From contig OX335642.1 of NCBI GenBank assembly GCA_946894095.1, positions 23,199,021 through 23,263,020 of the forward strand: a DNA stretch of 64,000 nucleotides. Direction: 5' to 3'. The notes beneath the pieces are model-generated. The model did not search any database and had not been told where the DNA came from. It saw only the letters and a list, made by a program, of their open reading frames with translations. Below, one piece after another: positions 1 through 10,706 of this stretch. The position numbers were made by a program, and so were the translations under genes. The DNA comes from Incurvaria masculella (Eukaryota; Arthropoda; Insecta; Lepidoptera; Incurvariidae). Within the stretch, counting starts at the first letter, position 1. The number at the start of each line of letters is the position of its first letter.

Positions 1-960
1 CCTTGCCTGTTCACCTGGGAAATTAATTTACCATCTCCACCTGATGGCCATCTCCATTCGGCTATCGACGAACAGTACGCGCCAAACTTATATTCTCCAC
101 GCGCTAGGAAATATATTATTATTTAGATAAGTGGACTGTTATTTATACTTCGTACGTATTTAGGGGACAAACCAGATTTTTATCAAATTAAAATTATTTT
201 CAACAAGGTGTGTAATCATGAACTATTTAAAAAAGTGAGTTGTATTTAGTGGCGAATTCGAACTCTGAGTGAGCCCTGAATGAGCCCCCTGTATCTACAG
301 ATCAGGGACCATGGTGAGTAACTGGCCAGGTGAATAGCAAGTGAACAGCCTAGGCAAAATAGTCATTAGCTGCATTTTGTACAGGTAAATTTCAGTTCAA
401 TTGGCCGAATAACACGTTTGACAATTAGAATGGTACGAAATGCAACATAACGTCAGATTTAATCACACTCTTATCGGTGATTAACTCACACAGCGAGTAA
501 GCTTACCATGGTAACCCCCAGTTTCGTTACCCACCAAATCCATATTCATTAATACTATTCATCTCCAAACAATAAATTCGGGTCTCTGCGTCACGGAGAC
601 TGCGGAGATGGCGACGCGACGGCGCGGAGCGGCGCGGCGCGGCGGGAACACGGCGTGCAAGCGTCAAAGGGAACGTCCCTTTGAGTTCGCCGCTCGGAGA
701 GATCTTTTTGTCACCACAAAAGGCGTCCTCGCCCGCAGCACCGCAAAAGGCGAAGCGGAGACGACTCGCCGAGATCGTAGGCTTATTCTTGGAATTTCGT
801 GCTCAAGTTACTAAAATTCCGTAATCAGGAATCAGGAGTCCTGAGTCTAGAAAGCCGCTTGTCAAAGCGATTTTTTCGACGTAAAACCTTGATTAAATTT
901 AAATAAAGGTTGTCCCAAAAAACGCAAGATTTAAATTTAACAGAAAAGATTTTTTTTTTA
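1..960. other. Intergenic; GC-rich patch and broken foldback element
   Basis: No credible gene. A GC- and CpG-rich patch at about 600-800 contains an open frame of 68 codons that resembles nothing recognisable. From 778 to about 905 lies a degraded copy of the foldback element whose better copies are at 18181-18359 and 60520-60737; it shares the end (TAGGCTTATTCTTGGAATT here) and the inner stretch around AAAACCTTGATTA. The rest shows no structure I can name. Confidence 0.5.
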
Positions 961-1002
961 CCTTATATTGAATCATAAAGTACACAGGATAGGGTTATGT
1001 AT

Positions 1003-1440
1003 GGAAGAGCACATCGGACAAATGGCCTCCAAGGCTTTGCTGACACATACGCACTCTTTTTTTGTTGAAAATTTTCATGACCATTTTGCATAAATGTATT
1101 TTGTTGATGCAGCGTCGAATTTCCTCCTTCAAAGCATGGGTGGTTGAAGGTTTTTTTGGCATAGACTTTGAATTCTAATGACTCCACAGAAAGAAATACG
1201 ATGGTGTTAAATCACAAGATTCAGGGGGCCAATTCTGATCACCGAAGCGAGAAATTGCATTGATTCTATGGCAAGTGGCTCCATCCTCATCACGGAGCCT
1301 GTCTTTTTCTTTGAAACAGAGAAGGTCCCAGAGCGCAACAGCACGGTTTTGTACAGTGCCCGCGAATGAGTTAGTCCCGCCGGGTTGGGCCATCTTAAAT
1401 TCTGATAACGGAATTCCATGAATAGGTCTGCAGGAAGCTT
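1003..1440 (-). mobile_element. Degraded mariner-like transposase, C-terminal part
   Basis: Read on the minus strand, the stretch encodes the C-terminal half of an IS630/Tc1-mariner type DDE transposase. Near 1200-1300 the peptide contains a DGATCH-like motif followed by NWPPESCDLTPSYFFLW, which matches the family's conserved WPPRSxDLxPxDFFLWG block. A shifted frame then continues with KKPSTTHALKEEIRR and ends in a GGHLSDVLFHT-like tail with a stop near 1003, as in mariner proteins. The two parts are in different frames, so the copy is dead. No N-terminal DNA-binding part is visible above 1440. A fragment sharing part of this repeat (1313-1395) recurs at 34845-34932. Confidence 0.7.
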
Positions 1441-1865
1441 TCAATCGAGTAAGTATGTATGTTCGTATGTTCCCTATGCATTCCGAGACAGTTGGACCGA
1501 TTTTGATGAAATGTTCAGGTAATCTTCAAATTAGCTTACAGATATTGTGCAGTTTTGAGGTTTAGAAGCTCCGCTCGGGTGATTGTCCAAAATGATATAA
1601 CCCAAGCGGCGCGGCGCCGGCTACCTCAGCTAGTAACAAGCTCAGATCAGCGATAGTCCATAAATCCGATGGTATGGTGCCTCGCTGAGCGAGGTTTTGC
1701 GAGGCGAGGTGTATAATTAGGCTTTTCTGAGCACCTTTAGTCTTCAGCGCAGCCACCCATACCGGTTTTTCAAAAAATAAAATAAAATACTAAAAAGTAT
1801 ATCTTGTGAGCAATATCGTGGAGATTGGGGCTGCTAAGATAGTAGTAATACTAAAAAGCATAACT

Positions 1866-2262
1866 CGTGGTATAAGGGCTAGAGGACTTGCCTTTCATGC
1901 GAGAGGTTATAGGTTCAAATCGTCACCCCGGTCGTGTACCACTTTCCTTTTCTTTCTGAGTTCCATAAGTGCATTTTGTTACGAATGCGAACTCTTCCAT
2001 GGTTCGCACCCAACGTAAAACTTTAAGGTGATCGGTTTAAGCACGCCCGGGATGGTACCACCGCATTGAATGAAACTATTGTTTAATCGGCGATGAACAA
2101 TTGTCCCCGTTTTCCGTCCAGTTCAGTGTAGCCGTTCTCATAAAGGGAAGGTCCTCGCATGGCACCTTAATTTCTTCGGGGATGTGGTGTATTGGGCTAA
2201 GCTAAATATAACGGTAGTTATGTAGTAGGTTCCATCCATGTCAGGTTGCATCACTACTGCAT
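1866..2262 (+). repeat. tRNA-derived SINE, variant head, degenerate
   Basis: The head (TCGTGGTATAAGGGCTAGAGG as A-box region, GGTTCAAATC as B-box region) is tRNA-like. The body then matches the roughly 400-bp SINE family best seen at 52713-53122, including the blocks around TCCATGGTTCG, CGCCCGGG, GGTACCA, CATAAAGGGAAGGTCC and GTGTATTGGGCTAA. The head differs from that copy but matches the one at 32338-32730, so at least two tRNA-like heads are joined to one body. There is no evident A-tail, suggesting an old copy. Confidence 0.75.
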
Positions 2263-2339
2263 CGAGATTCCAGGACGTGATTCATGCTTGAACTCGAAAG
2301 AAGCTCGTGTGCGAATGAGAAGTGCTATCTATGTTAGAG

Positions 2340-2680
2340 CGAGACAAGTCTACGGCACATTTGCGCGTAGCGCCAACCGAGCGTGAAGAATCGCTGAGCG
2401 CAGCGTGAAATAACCTAAAACGATCTGCATAAAATAGAAGTAAAACCGTGTTTCGAAGCACGGCGGCCGCGGCGGCGCCGCGGCGGTGTGCGGAGGTGCG
2501 GGGGAGGGGACAGGACAGGTGGACAACCGGTTACCGCCGCCCGCCGCGCCGGTTGGTGGCAAGCTCGCGTGCACGCCACGGATGCAGGAATCAGACATGG
2601 TTGCCTGAGCGCTCTGCTTGAAAGAACGTGAAACAAAAATGGCTGCCAAAGCGGACTGCTTTTGTTTCACGTTCCTTTTT
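2340..2680. other. GC/CpG-rich island with a 15-bp hairpin
   Basis: Around 2455-2580 the sequence becomes very GC-rich (runs such as GCGGCCGCGGCGGCGCCGCG) in otherwise AT-rich DNA. At 2624-2638 and 2660-2674 lie perfect 15-bp inverted arms (GAACGTGAAACAAAA and its complement) around a 21-nt loop. The open frames here are proline/alanine-rich and match nothing I know; they look like by-products of base composition. A promoter or untranslated exon of an unseen gene is possible but not shown. Confidence 0.4.
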
Positions 2681-3640
2681 GTTTATGTACAGTGCGACAT
2701 ATGGCGAACGCGAGACGGCCCTGGGTTTTTTTTTTAATCAGGTGCTACGAAAATTCATATTGCGTTTGAAGGAGCCCAGTTTACCGACCATGTAGATAAA
2801 AAACCCACAGGATCAGTTGGTTCTTATAGGAAGAATATGGATGTGTGCTTTTGCCTGCGCGATGATAGTAGGGACGGAGGAATAGCGTATGCAATTCCGA
2901 AGAGCATTCTCCGCGTTAACACTGGAAAGATAAATAATTCCTAAGTCCATTTTACTCTATGGTTGACGTAATTGTGACAGAATGATATCTCGAATTTCAC
3001 ATCCTACATCCCTTCTGAGTTGGAGGGTCTCCAAATTCTCAAAAAATTGTGAAACATGACAATTAGTCTGTAGTGGGCATGTACCCAATTAGCTATTTAG
3101 CATGGTACAATAGCTAAGCCGGGTACCTATTCTACTTCGAAAGGAAACGTCGTTACGCGTCAGAAAACCAAATGCAACCTGCAAGAGCCAGACAACTTCT
3201 AAGAGATAGATACGAAAAAAGCTATATTAGCACCAGGACTGTCTTAGGCCATGCCAGGGCCCTTGGGCACACAATCATTTGGGGCTCTTTTGGAATGTGA
3301 ATTATAAGGATATCGTGAAATATAAACAAACACCCTTTAACTTTTCAAGGCTGTAATCAAGGTAATATTCGTTTAATTATCACTTTCCACTTTTTCTTAC
3401 CAAATACCTTCCAACCCAAAACGATCCCATGAGCCATGTGTCCGTTTTTCCGCGCTTTTTTCTCTGTGTTGCCAATGTTTAAATATGGTAAATTGCATGC
3501 GCCCACTTCTAAAATTTTATTTATGATTATTTTTATTATAATTTTAAGCTTACAGATTGATCCTTTTTTTCTGCTGTGACCTTATTTTTATCATGATAAA
3601 TTGATACAAAATAAATAGGTATGGTTGATCCTGGAATTGG
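2681..3640. other. Intergenic, no gene seen
   Basis: AT-rich. The segment 2905-3010 shares its centre (ATTTTACTCTATGGTTGACG) with the inverted-repeat element at 5167-5314, so it is probably a decayed copy. Nothing else is recognisable. Confidence 0.5.
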
Positions 3641-3835
3641 ACAGTAGGAGAATTCCAAATTATGGGTATACAGCCGGTGGCGAAATTGGTAGACGCAATA
3701 CCCACGTATGGTATGTTTTGCTGGTTCGGGTCCAGCCTTGCAGTATATTCGTAAAGTAGTTCTTTTTACTGGGCTCTTTCTTCAATTAATGTGTCCTTGC
3801 TTCACGGTCGATTATACATACATACATGTCACATT
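3641..3835 (+). repeat. Dispersed repeat with tRNA-Leu-like core, copy 1
   Basis: It carries TGGCGAAATTGGTAGACGC from 3678 (A-box-like, 3678-3689) and GGTTCGGGTCC at 3723-3733 (B-box-like), separated as in a tRNA with a long variable arm. The first string is what I recall from bacterial and plastid tRNA-Leu, not from the animal nuclear gene. A 5-bp T-stem with a 7-nt loop and an anticodon-like stem ATACC/GGTAT can be drawn. The flanks TAGGAGAATTCCAAATTATG and CTGGGCTCTTTCTTCAATTA are shared with copies at 16045-16225 and 62630-62850, so the repeat is longer than the tRNA-like part. Confidence 0.7.
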
Positions 3836-3944
3836 ATTTAGCACCTACTCATCTAGCACCAATATTCCGGACCGCAAGTTTTTGACAACATGGCGCATTC
3901 TGTTTTTTGAACGCTAAGATGCGATTCTTAGTTTGGTTTTCACC

Positions 3945-4092
3945 AAGTTCTGATTAATTTTAATTGACACTTAAAGGGCCTTTATTTATAAAATTGCTGA
4001 TTATCTTGCACTGGTATCGATTGAAAGATGGTAAGAAAGGCCCTTTAATGTACGAATTAAGCTATTCAGCAGTAGGTGAAAAAGGCCCTTAG
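3945..4092. repeat. Short foldback DNA element (AAAGGGCC family)
   Basis: The segment contains several AAAGGGCCTTT / AAGGCCCTT blocks in opposite orientation and ends in GTAGGTGAAAAAGGCCCTTAG. The same pieces recur inverted at 20738-20880 and, truncated, at 17797-17870. Size and inverted organisation suggest a non-autonomous DNA transposon (MITE). No coding capacity. Confidence 0.6.
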
Positions 4093-4499
4093 CATTCAAA
4101 CCGCGCAAACCGTACACTGCGAACGCTATCATGCAAAATGCCATACGTATTTCAGTTTACGTTTACGCGAACCATCTCATGCCGCAAAGGTTTTTTTACA
4201 TGCTTAACAAGACGTTTTAAAATGTGTAATATATTACAATATATTTGGCAACGGTAAACATTTTTAGCCTTCTGGGGTCACCAGAAATTAACTCTAGATG
4301 TCTTCGAGACGTGGAAATGAGATCTTCACGGACTGGCCCCGGAGGGTGCGAGGCAACATCCACCTACATATAAGCGCTATGGACGCCAACGGGGAATAAA
4401 TGGGAATTTATTGATTTACATTCATTGAGGAAGTTCGCTAAAATACACGCACTTTTTCAATTAATTACAGAGAATTCTCGCCACCTCACTTGTTTTTTT

Positions 4500-4980
4500 G
4501 GAAACTAGCTGAGGTACCTGGCTCCGCTTGGGTCAATGTCGTTTTGGACTGATGTCCTTCCGTAGCCCGCCGTTTGGCCCGCTAGCTTGTACCGTACCTG
4601 CTACCTATTCGGCGCGCTAAGCATTTCAGTTTGTGTAAGAGCGTCTTAGCCTAACGGAACTGAATTCAATTTAATTTAGACGCCGCCCCCCCAACCCTCC
4701 GCCTGAAGCCCGGTCGGCGGAGGAAGGGGCTCACGACATGTGGAAAACAAATACGACCGTAGGCTGCTACTGAACTAATGTCGTCGATTACAAAGTTTCA
4801 TTTTATTCGGATGATCGGTTTAGGAGTTATGAAGGAAGATACATACATATTCAGAAATTATTTCTTAAAATAATAAAATACATAGATTCTAAAAACGCAT
4901 TATCTTAGAAAACAAAGAAACTTACTCCATGACCATTCCTTACAAATGTATTATTAGTATTATAATAATAATATATCTAA
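4500..4980 (+). repeat. Interspersed repeat beginning TAGCTGAGGTACC
   Basis: It starts with ACTAGCTGAGGTACCTGGCTCCGC..GGGTCAATGTCGTTTTGG and ends near a TTATTAGTATTATA stretch. Other copies or fragments are at 19918-20165, 35268-35430, 37260-37375 (inverted), 46583-46660 and 60888-61330. The 60888 copy matches along most of its length. No coding frame. It resembles a common non-coding repeat of lepidopteran genomes; the class is not determined. Confidence 0.6.
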
Positions 4981-5166
4981 GAATATTGATGATTGCTCAA
5001 TGATACTAGGGTTATGCAACCAGCCTCACCGTCCAGACTTGGTCGTAGATTGACGAGTCGCTACCCTATAAATTCCTCATACTACGGGCTGTTTTACACG
5101 CTCTTATTGATTTACTAGGTTTTTTAATTATAAAAGGACAATGCGAAATCAAAATCGCATTAAAGA

Positions 5167-5314
5167 GTACAGTCGTTTCCTATCAACTGTATACACTGGA
5201 AAGAGAAGGAATTCATAAGTCCCTTTTACTCTATGGTTGACGTCAGCATGTCAGAAAGAGACCTCAAATTTGTCTCTATTTCCGGTGTATAGATTTCAGA
5301 CGAAACGACTGTAC
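5167..5314. repeat. 148-bp inverted-repeat element (MITE-like)
   Basis: Terminal inverted repeats GTACAGTCGTTTC (5167) and GAAACGACTGTAC (5302-5314) bound the element; internal parts also partly pair. A related centre occurs at 2905-3010 and a fragment near 34960-34995. No coding frame. Best read as a non-autonomous DNA transposon. Confidence 0.65.
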
Positions 5315-6264
5315 ATTGACCAAGACCGTGACCAATGTGATTGATAATTAAAATTGAAAATAATATTTTTCAATTACTAATTAATGAAAGTCCCAGCGGA
5401 CAAGGATTATTAATTTTAAAAAGTTCACAACATGTTGTTCAGTGTTGTCAGATGTTGCGTATTTTCGCTGAAATAGGTAACGACATTTTATTTCTGTCTT
5501 GCGATTTCAGCTAAATGATTTTTTTTTTATTTTGTATTCAAACAGTCACACATACAAATTATCAAAATAAAATCAATCAAGCTTAGACCTATAGATCCGA
5601 CAAAATTAACTAAATAACAAAATAATAATAATCATCACTGTTTTCTTATTATTATTATCATTAGTATTATTTTTACGCAGACAGTTCAGCACATACATAG
5701 CTAGCTAATGTTACAGTCGTTAATCTGCAATAAAAATCGAAACTAAATACATTCAGTATATAGAAAAAATAATTATGTTGCTAATAAAATATATTATCAT
5801 TATACTTCCGGTTTGTTTTGGTCTATTTTCTATACCAATATTTGGATCCTCCGACCACGACATGGCGTCATCATGACAGATTGTATGTATGTATCAAGGT
5901 AAAGATCGCTCAGTAAGTGTTCAATAGTTTACGGAGAACCGACTGGCGCTGCTATCGCTATAATATTTTCCTTTAGATCTGAAGGAAAAGGTTATCAGCA
6001 AGATACATTTATTTTAAGGTTTACGACCATACTGTTCGATCATAGCATACTGATTTCGCTTCCTCTACAAACATACACGTTTGTAATTATTCTTCAAGTA
6101 CTATTTTAATTATAATTTAACTTAAATGCCTTTTTCGTAATAAATTGAAAATAAGATATTTATGGTTCTATGCTGAAAGTCCTTGCCTTTCCGTGTGAAC
6201 AAGTCGTAGCGCTTTTCTGGCCCATAGTAAAATCGGCAATGTCCTTTACTGTCGAAACCTTTAC
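5315..6264. other. Intergenic, AT-rich, no gene seen
   Basis: Simple AT-rich sequence with short TAA/ATT runs around 5618-5670. No coding frame longer than chance and no recognised element. Confidence 0.5.
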
Positions 6265-6765
6265 CTTTTCAATTTTTAATATTTTCAATGATTGTTTATT
6301 GTTTATTCATCGTCCATAGACAGTACACTGCACCCGGATTTGTCATATTTTATCATTAGCCAGTTCGGGGCAATCCCAGCGAAGAAGAACTGGCAAGAAA
6401 CTCCGCTGGTTTTTTTTTCAGCGTCCACTTAGTCTAAATTTACAAAAGTATTTAGACTCACAGATAAACACGCTAAATCAATATGAATTGACGAGAATCA
6501 ACAATTCATCTCATCTGCAGCAGTTCATGACAAATATCAGTTTATTAGTAAAGACCATGCCCGCCATCTAGCATGTTGCCAATTAGAGCAAGCCAGTCCC
6601 CACAAACAGCACCCGTTCACGAGCATCACGCCAGGCACAGCCATCGCCTCTATCAACCATATTTTAGCGAAAGAGGAGACCCGAACCTAGCGTCGCCGCA
6701 AGCAGGGACCTCCAGTGGCAACATGAAAAAGTTGTGAAAGCTCATTATTTCTGTCATGAACTACT
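6265..6765 (-). repeat. About 500-bp interspersed repeat, pair of 34028-34530
   Basis: Starting at the TATTGTTTATTCATC edge, the sequence is clearly homologous to 34028-34530 across blocks such as ATAGACAGTACACTGCA, CCAGTCCCCACAAA and CACCCGTTCACGAGCATCACG. An inverted end fragment is at 55345-55440, finishing in (ATACA)n. The short tandem tail suggests the 3' end of a non-LTR retrotransposon read on the minus strand. No reverse-transcriptase motif is present. Confidence 0.55.
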
Positions 6766-7329
6766 ACAGTGACCTGTTAACAATATACCATTTCGATTGG
6801 AAAATATTGGCTGATTATGGGCCTGGTACTAGCCAAATCGCAAAGTTAGACGAGGCACCCCAAGTAAACTAACTAAGTCTGACGATTATAAGTGTCATCC
6901 TTACAATATATGATTCCTTGTCTAGGAATCGAATGATTTTCGTTAATGTATGTTTCCCTTTTCTATACAAAATACATTGCGGAAACGGTGTCCATTTCCG
7001 AACTTTTTTGACTAAATGTAGAAATCTAAAAGCAAATGGAATTTTTTGTTTATGCATATATGCTGTTTTTGCTTATATCTAGAAATCGAATGACTTTCAG
7101 ATTTCTAATGAGAAAAATCAACTTTTTTTATTTTTATTATTATTTAAATAAATGATGGAATAAAAATATTAACAATCCATTATCAGTCTGGAGTTCTATT
7201 TGGATTTGCTGAAGCGTTTCACTACATATTATTACATTTGTTAAAAAGTGCATTTGTATGGCGCGAGTAGTTGGCTAGTCCTAGCGCCTTAACTCAATTT
7301 GACAACTATTACGGGTTTTTTTTTATGAA

Positions 7330-7610
7330 TGGGTATGGGTAGCTGTGCTGAGAACCAAAGGTGGTCGCCTCGCGAAACCACGCTCAGCAAGGCATCATGC
7401 CTGCAGATTTGCTGACTGTCGCTGAGCTATCGAGCTATTCAAATTTAGCTTGAAGACTCCCAGGCTATAGGTTTGAGGAACGGCACCCGCCGGCAGACAG
7501 TTCCATATCCTGGCGATGCGGCAGAGAAATGAGTTTAATAAACGGCTCGTTCTCAAAAGCCTCATGTCAACCACAAGGGGGTGCTCTTATTCTCTACGGC
7601 AGGTGCTCCG
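7330..7610 (-). mobile_element. LINE ORF2 C-terminal tail (fragment)
   Basis: Minus-strand translation around 7440-7560 gives FLCRIARIWNCLPAG followed by AVPQTYSLGVFKLN. This matches the terminal R-x-x-R-x-WN-x-LP...VFP-x-x-Y-x-x-x-x-FK block at the end of ORF2 in jockey/CR1-like LINEs. Frames break upstream. A second copy with the same structure is at 30331-30610. Only the last stretch of the protein and 3' sequence is retained. Confidence 0.65.
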
Positions 7611-8667
7611 GATATAGGTATCCGGTTCAGGTCAGGTCAGGTATAAGGTCAGTTCCACAGAGCAACGTCCATGGTAGTACCTGTAGAACCGACTGGGTGA
7701 CCCCACTACCCATTAGTGGCTCCAAGAAGGTTAACGTTCTTGAGTGGCTCGTGACTCCAAGCCAGCGGTGAGATGTGGGTCCCTAACAACAAGGACCGCT
7801 CAGCGCTGAATTGAGTCAAAGGTCGCCAGCAGGTACTGGGGACTACCTGCGCACATGTGGCTACATTATTTTATCACCGGCCAAATCTGTGATTAATAAA
7901 TAAGAAGTAGTTGTACCGTTGAAAAGAACCTTCTTCAACGAACGGTATGGGGTCCCCAGTTTCTGCGATGTAATTTTGGCCTTGGCTTCAATACAACCCA
8001 ACTTACTAGGAGAGGATTTTGAAGGAGACAAGGTTCTCCTGGCCCCAGTTGAGAATTCTTACCATCAACGGCAACGTATAAGGAGCGGCCTAACAGGAAG
8101 TTGGCGATCTACGAGTCCAATGCCACTGCCAGCGACTGCCCAAAATTGTCCAGTCTTTCGGCCCATATCTAACATGTCTAACGTCCTCAAATATTTGAAT
8201 ACCAAGCTAGGGTGCATCCTCAGCTCCTTCATAAAAAACAACCCAGTGTGATATCGAGGGAGGGCCTGCACCCTGGTCATCAAACGTGGAGCAGCAAGGC
8301 GAAAATTTGCCTTCTCCTTCGCGAAGATAGCTAGTGATCCATCAAACCGTTCCAGGGGAGGTGTAGGAGAGCGACAGAAGATACGACGGATCGAATCGGC
8401 GAGAGACCACGCACGGCTGCACTAGTCTCTAGCCAATTTTATGGCCGTGCTTAAACTTGGCCATAGTCAGTGTTCGCTTGCGGTAGGGAAGACGATTCAG
8501 CTAGTTTAATGGCAGTCGCCGTGCCATGGCCAATGGAAAGCATTTCTTAAAAGATTTGCAAGCCCCAATTTGATTTGACAGCTAACTCATCGTCGCCGTA
8601 AATACGTTGCCGTTGCCATTTTGCGATAGTCCCATGAAAGGAAACATAACCTTTTTTATTCAACCCG
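7611..8667. other. Repeat piece shared with 30.8 kb, then unassigned sequence
   Basis: 7630-7840 resembles 30785-30920 (blocks GTTCCAC.GAGCAACGTCCA and CAGCGCTGAATTGAGTC / AAGCGCTGTATTGAGTC). In both places it follows the LINE tail, so a compound repeat was copied. From 7850 to 8667 there is a 110-codon open frame (7919-8251, plus strand) that I do not recognise; codon composition and lack of context make it weak. No other feature seen. Confidence 0.45.
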
Positions 8668-8975
8668 ACATGGATGGCTAATACCACACACATATGCCGT
8701 TATGATGTTAGCCCAATACACTACAATCCCGAAGGAATTAGGTACCATGCCAGGACCTTCCCTTTATGAGTACGGCTACATTGAACTGGATGGAAAAACG
8801 GACAATTTTTTTCATTGCCGCTTCGATCATCAATGCGTTTTCCTTTAATGCGATGGTACTGGCCACAAACTAGCAGGGGATGGGGACCTACAGTTCTACA
8901 TGGATTCCGAACCATGGAGCAGCTCGCATTTGTCACGAAATTTGCATGAACGATCCCCGCGGCACTAGGTTACGA
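8668..8975 (-). repeat. tRNA-derived SINE, inner deletion
   Basis: Reverse-orientation copy of the family at 52713-53122, running from ATGGATGGCTAATACC to the head GGCACTAGGTTACGAGCCGCTC. It lacks part of the middle. Its head is followed directly by CCTAACCTAACC-type repeats. Confidence 0.8.
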
Positions 8976-9050
8976 GCCGCTCCTAACCTAACCTAACAGA
9001 ATATAACCTCACCTAACCTAACCCTACCTTAACCTACACTAATCTAAGCT
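8976..9050. repeat. Short (CCTAA)n-like array next to SINE head
   Basis: CTCCTAACCTAACCTAACAG, then CCTCACCTAACCTAACCCTACC and further degenerate units. CCTAA/TTAGG is the usual insect telomere unit; here it is short, degenerate and interstitial. Confidence 0.6.
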
Positions 9051-9764
9051 TATGTAGCGACCTAGCGCCCTCTACTGAGAGCTGCTAGTTTCACATGCAA
9101 CAAATGCAACAAACAGATGCATAGAAGCTAGTTAACATGGCGGGCGCCAGACATGATCTATATCGCACTAACGAAGTTTCCCAGCGAGATAACACACATA
9201 CAACATTCAAATCACGACTAGAGGAGAGCAGCTGCGTAGCCGTGGATCTTAAGACCTGACCAACCTTTCATCTCTCCACACTTACTTAAGCATACAAATG
9301 TTCTCAGTTGGATCTAATGGTACTCCGCCGATTTGACGCTAGTCAAAAAATTTAAAATGTAGAAAGCGCTGCCTCATCGATAATTAGCCGTTGCAAGTAA
9401 TACCCACATTGTCTCTTAATTAGGCAAGAACGGAGAACTCTCTCTAAATGATTCATTCACTGGCTTACCATTTCCTGTTACATTATAAAACATAGCGAAT
9501 ATTTTTAATATACGCGCTATATACGGTCAACACGGTTCGGACTAACGCTAATTCGGACCATACCTACCTAGGCTTCATGTCAAATGGACAGTCAAAAGCA
9601 AAACTTGTCAATTAGAATTTCTATGAATTTCAACATTGGTAAGTTGTTGAGTAGGGATGAGAAGTGCGGTGACAAGTCCACGTCGCTTTTACTCCAAGGT
9701 CGACGTCAATATGGCATAAAGGTGTCTCCGATTCGTCTATATTTTCAAGTAACCTGCATATTTA

Positions 9765-9911
9765 GGGCCGAGTGCACGAAAGGACAAAAAATCAAAATCA
9801 ACGTCAAACACGTCACTTTGTGTTGACAGTGTGGAAGGAACTCTATGCGGATCACTAAAAGTGACGTGTTTGAACATTTATTAACTCAGCCGTCTGTTCG
9901 TGCAACCGGGG
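9765..9911. repeat. MITE with GGGCCGAGTGCACGAA ends, copy 1
   Basis: Imperfect terminal inverted repeats (GGGCCGAGTGCACGAA on the left; the complement of CCCGGTTGCACGAACAGACGG on the right). An inner pair AAACACGTCACTTT / AAAGTGACGTGTTT makes the whole element foldable. Other copies: 17315-17473, 35560-35680, 39427-39566 (reverse). No coding frame. Confidence 0.7.
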
Positions 9912-10706
9912 CTTAATCTTCCTACGAGTCTAAAATCGGTGAAAAAAGAGTTGAATTCTCTTTATAGTGCTCATTTCTAAACATATTTCTAGTCTGAATA
10001 CCTAGTTATTCAGTACCCTGAGGTGCCTATGTTTGGGCATTAGGGAGTCAATGGCTATTTAAATATATATGTATATGGGTATACAATAGAAAAAACCAAA
10101 ACAACAGCGTTATAGTAACTTAAACGATGACTTTAATACATTTTGTTCTATTTCACATCATCTGTACAAAACAACATTATCGACCAAAGTAACATCAACA
10201 AAAAAATGACGAGGGGTGTCTGGGACACAGCCACAATTTTACCCTTAGAACTACGTCAGTTTTTAGTTTAGAGTTACGTCAATATTGATTATTAGACTAA
10301 CTTCATTGTTGACCAAGAGGGCCCAAATATAGGCAACATTGGGCAAAGTGTATCGCCGTCATCTTACCCCACGCTTGTTCTGCCATTGTCTCTTCCATTG
10401 AAACTCCGATGACATGGTGGATTTAGTCTAGTTGAAGTCGAATCCCATGGCCTGTTTCGTGGTGATAATCACAGTCAGTTAAATCTCTTCGGTGGCATAA
10501 ATGTATCATGTTCTCGCTGCATTTGTTGTCCTATTCCTGATGACATGCAGAGAGGTAACAAAGCGGAAATCGACGTAGTTCTACGCCACAAGCCCGCCAA
10601 AACAGCACTACTGCTGCGTTCGAGCCGGCGCGCGTTCCAAATTCGAACGCTCCGCCGCCTCGCGACCCTGTATCCCAAAGTTCACGAACACACCCCTACC
10701 CGACGG
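9912..10706. other. 3' flank of the F-box gene, no other gene seen
   Basis: Probable 3' untranslated and flanking DNA of the minus-strand F-box gene, whose stop codon is at 10707-10709. I see no canonical polyadenylation signal close to the stop. Composition falls from GC-rich near 10700 to AT-rich near 10100. Confidence 0.4.

Noticed and set aside
608..814. Arginine-rich 68-codon frame
   Set aside because: Product of a CGG/GCG-rich patch; no supporting context.
2350..2670. Proline/alanine-rich 106-codon frame
   Set aside because: Driven by GC-rich simple sequence; no family, no splice or start support.
7919..8251. 110-codon plus-strand frame
   Set aside because: No recognisable motif, surrounded by repeat pieces; insufficient to call a gene.
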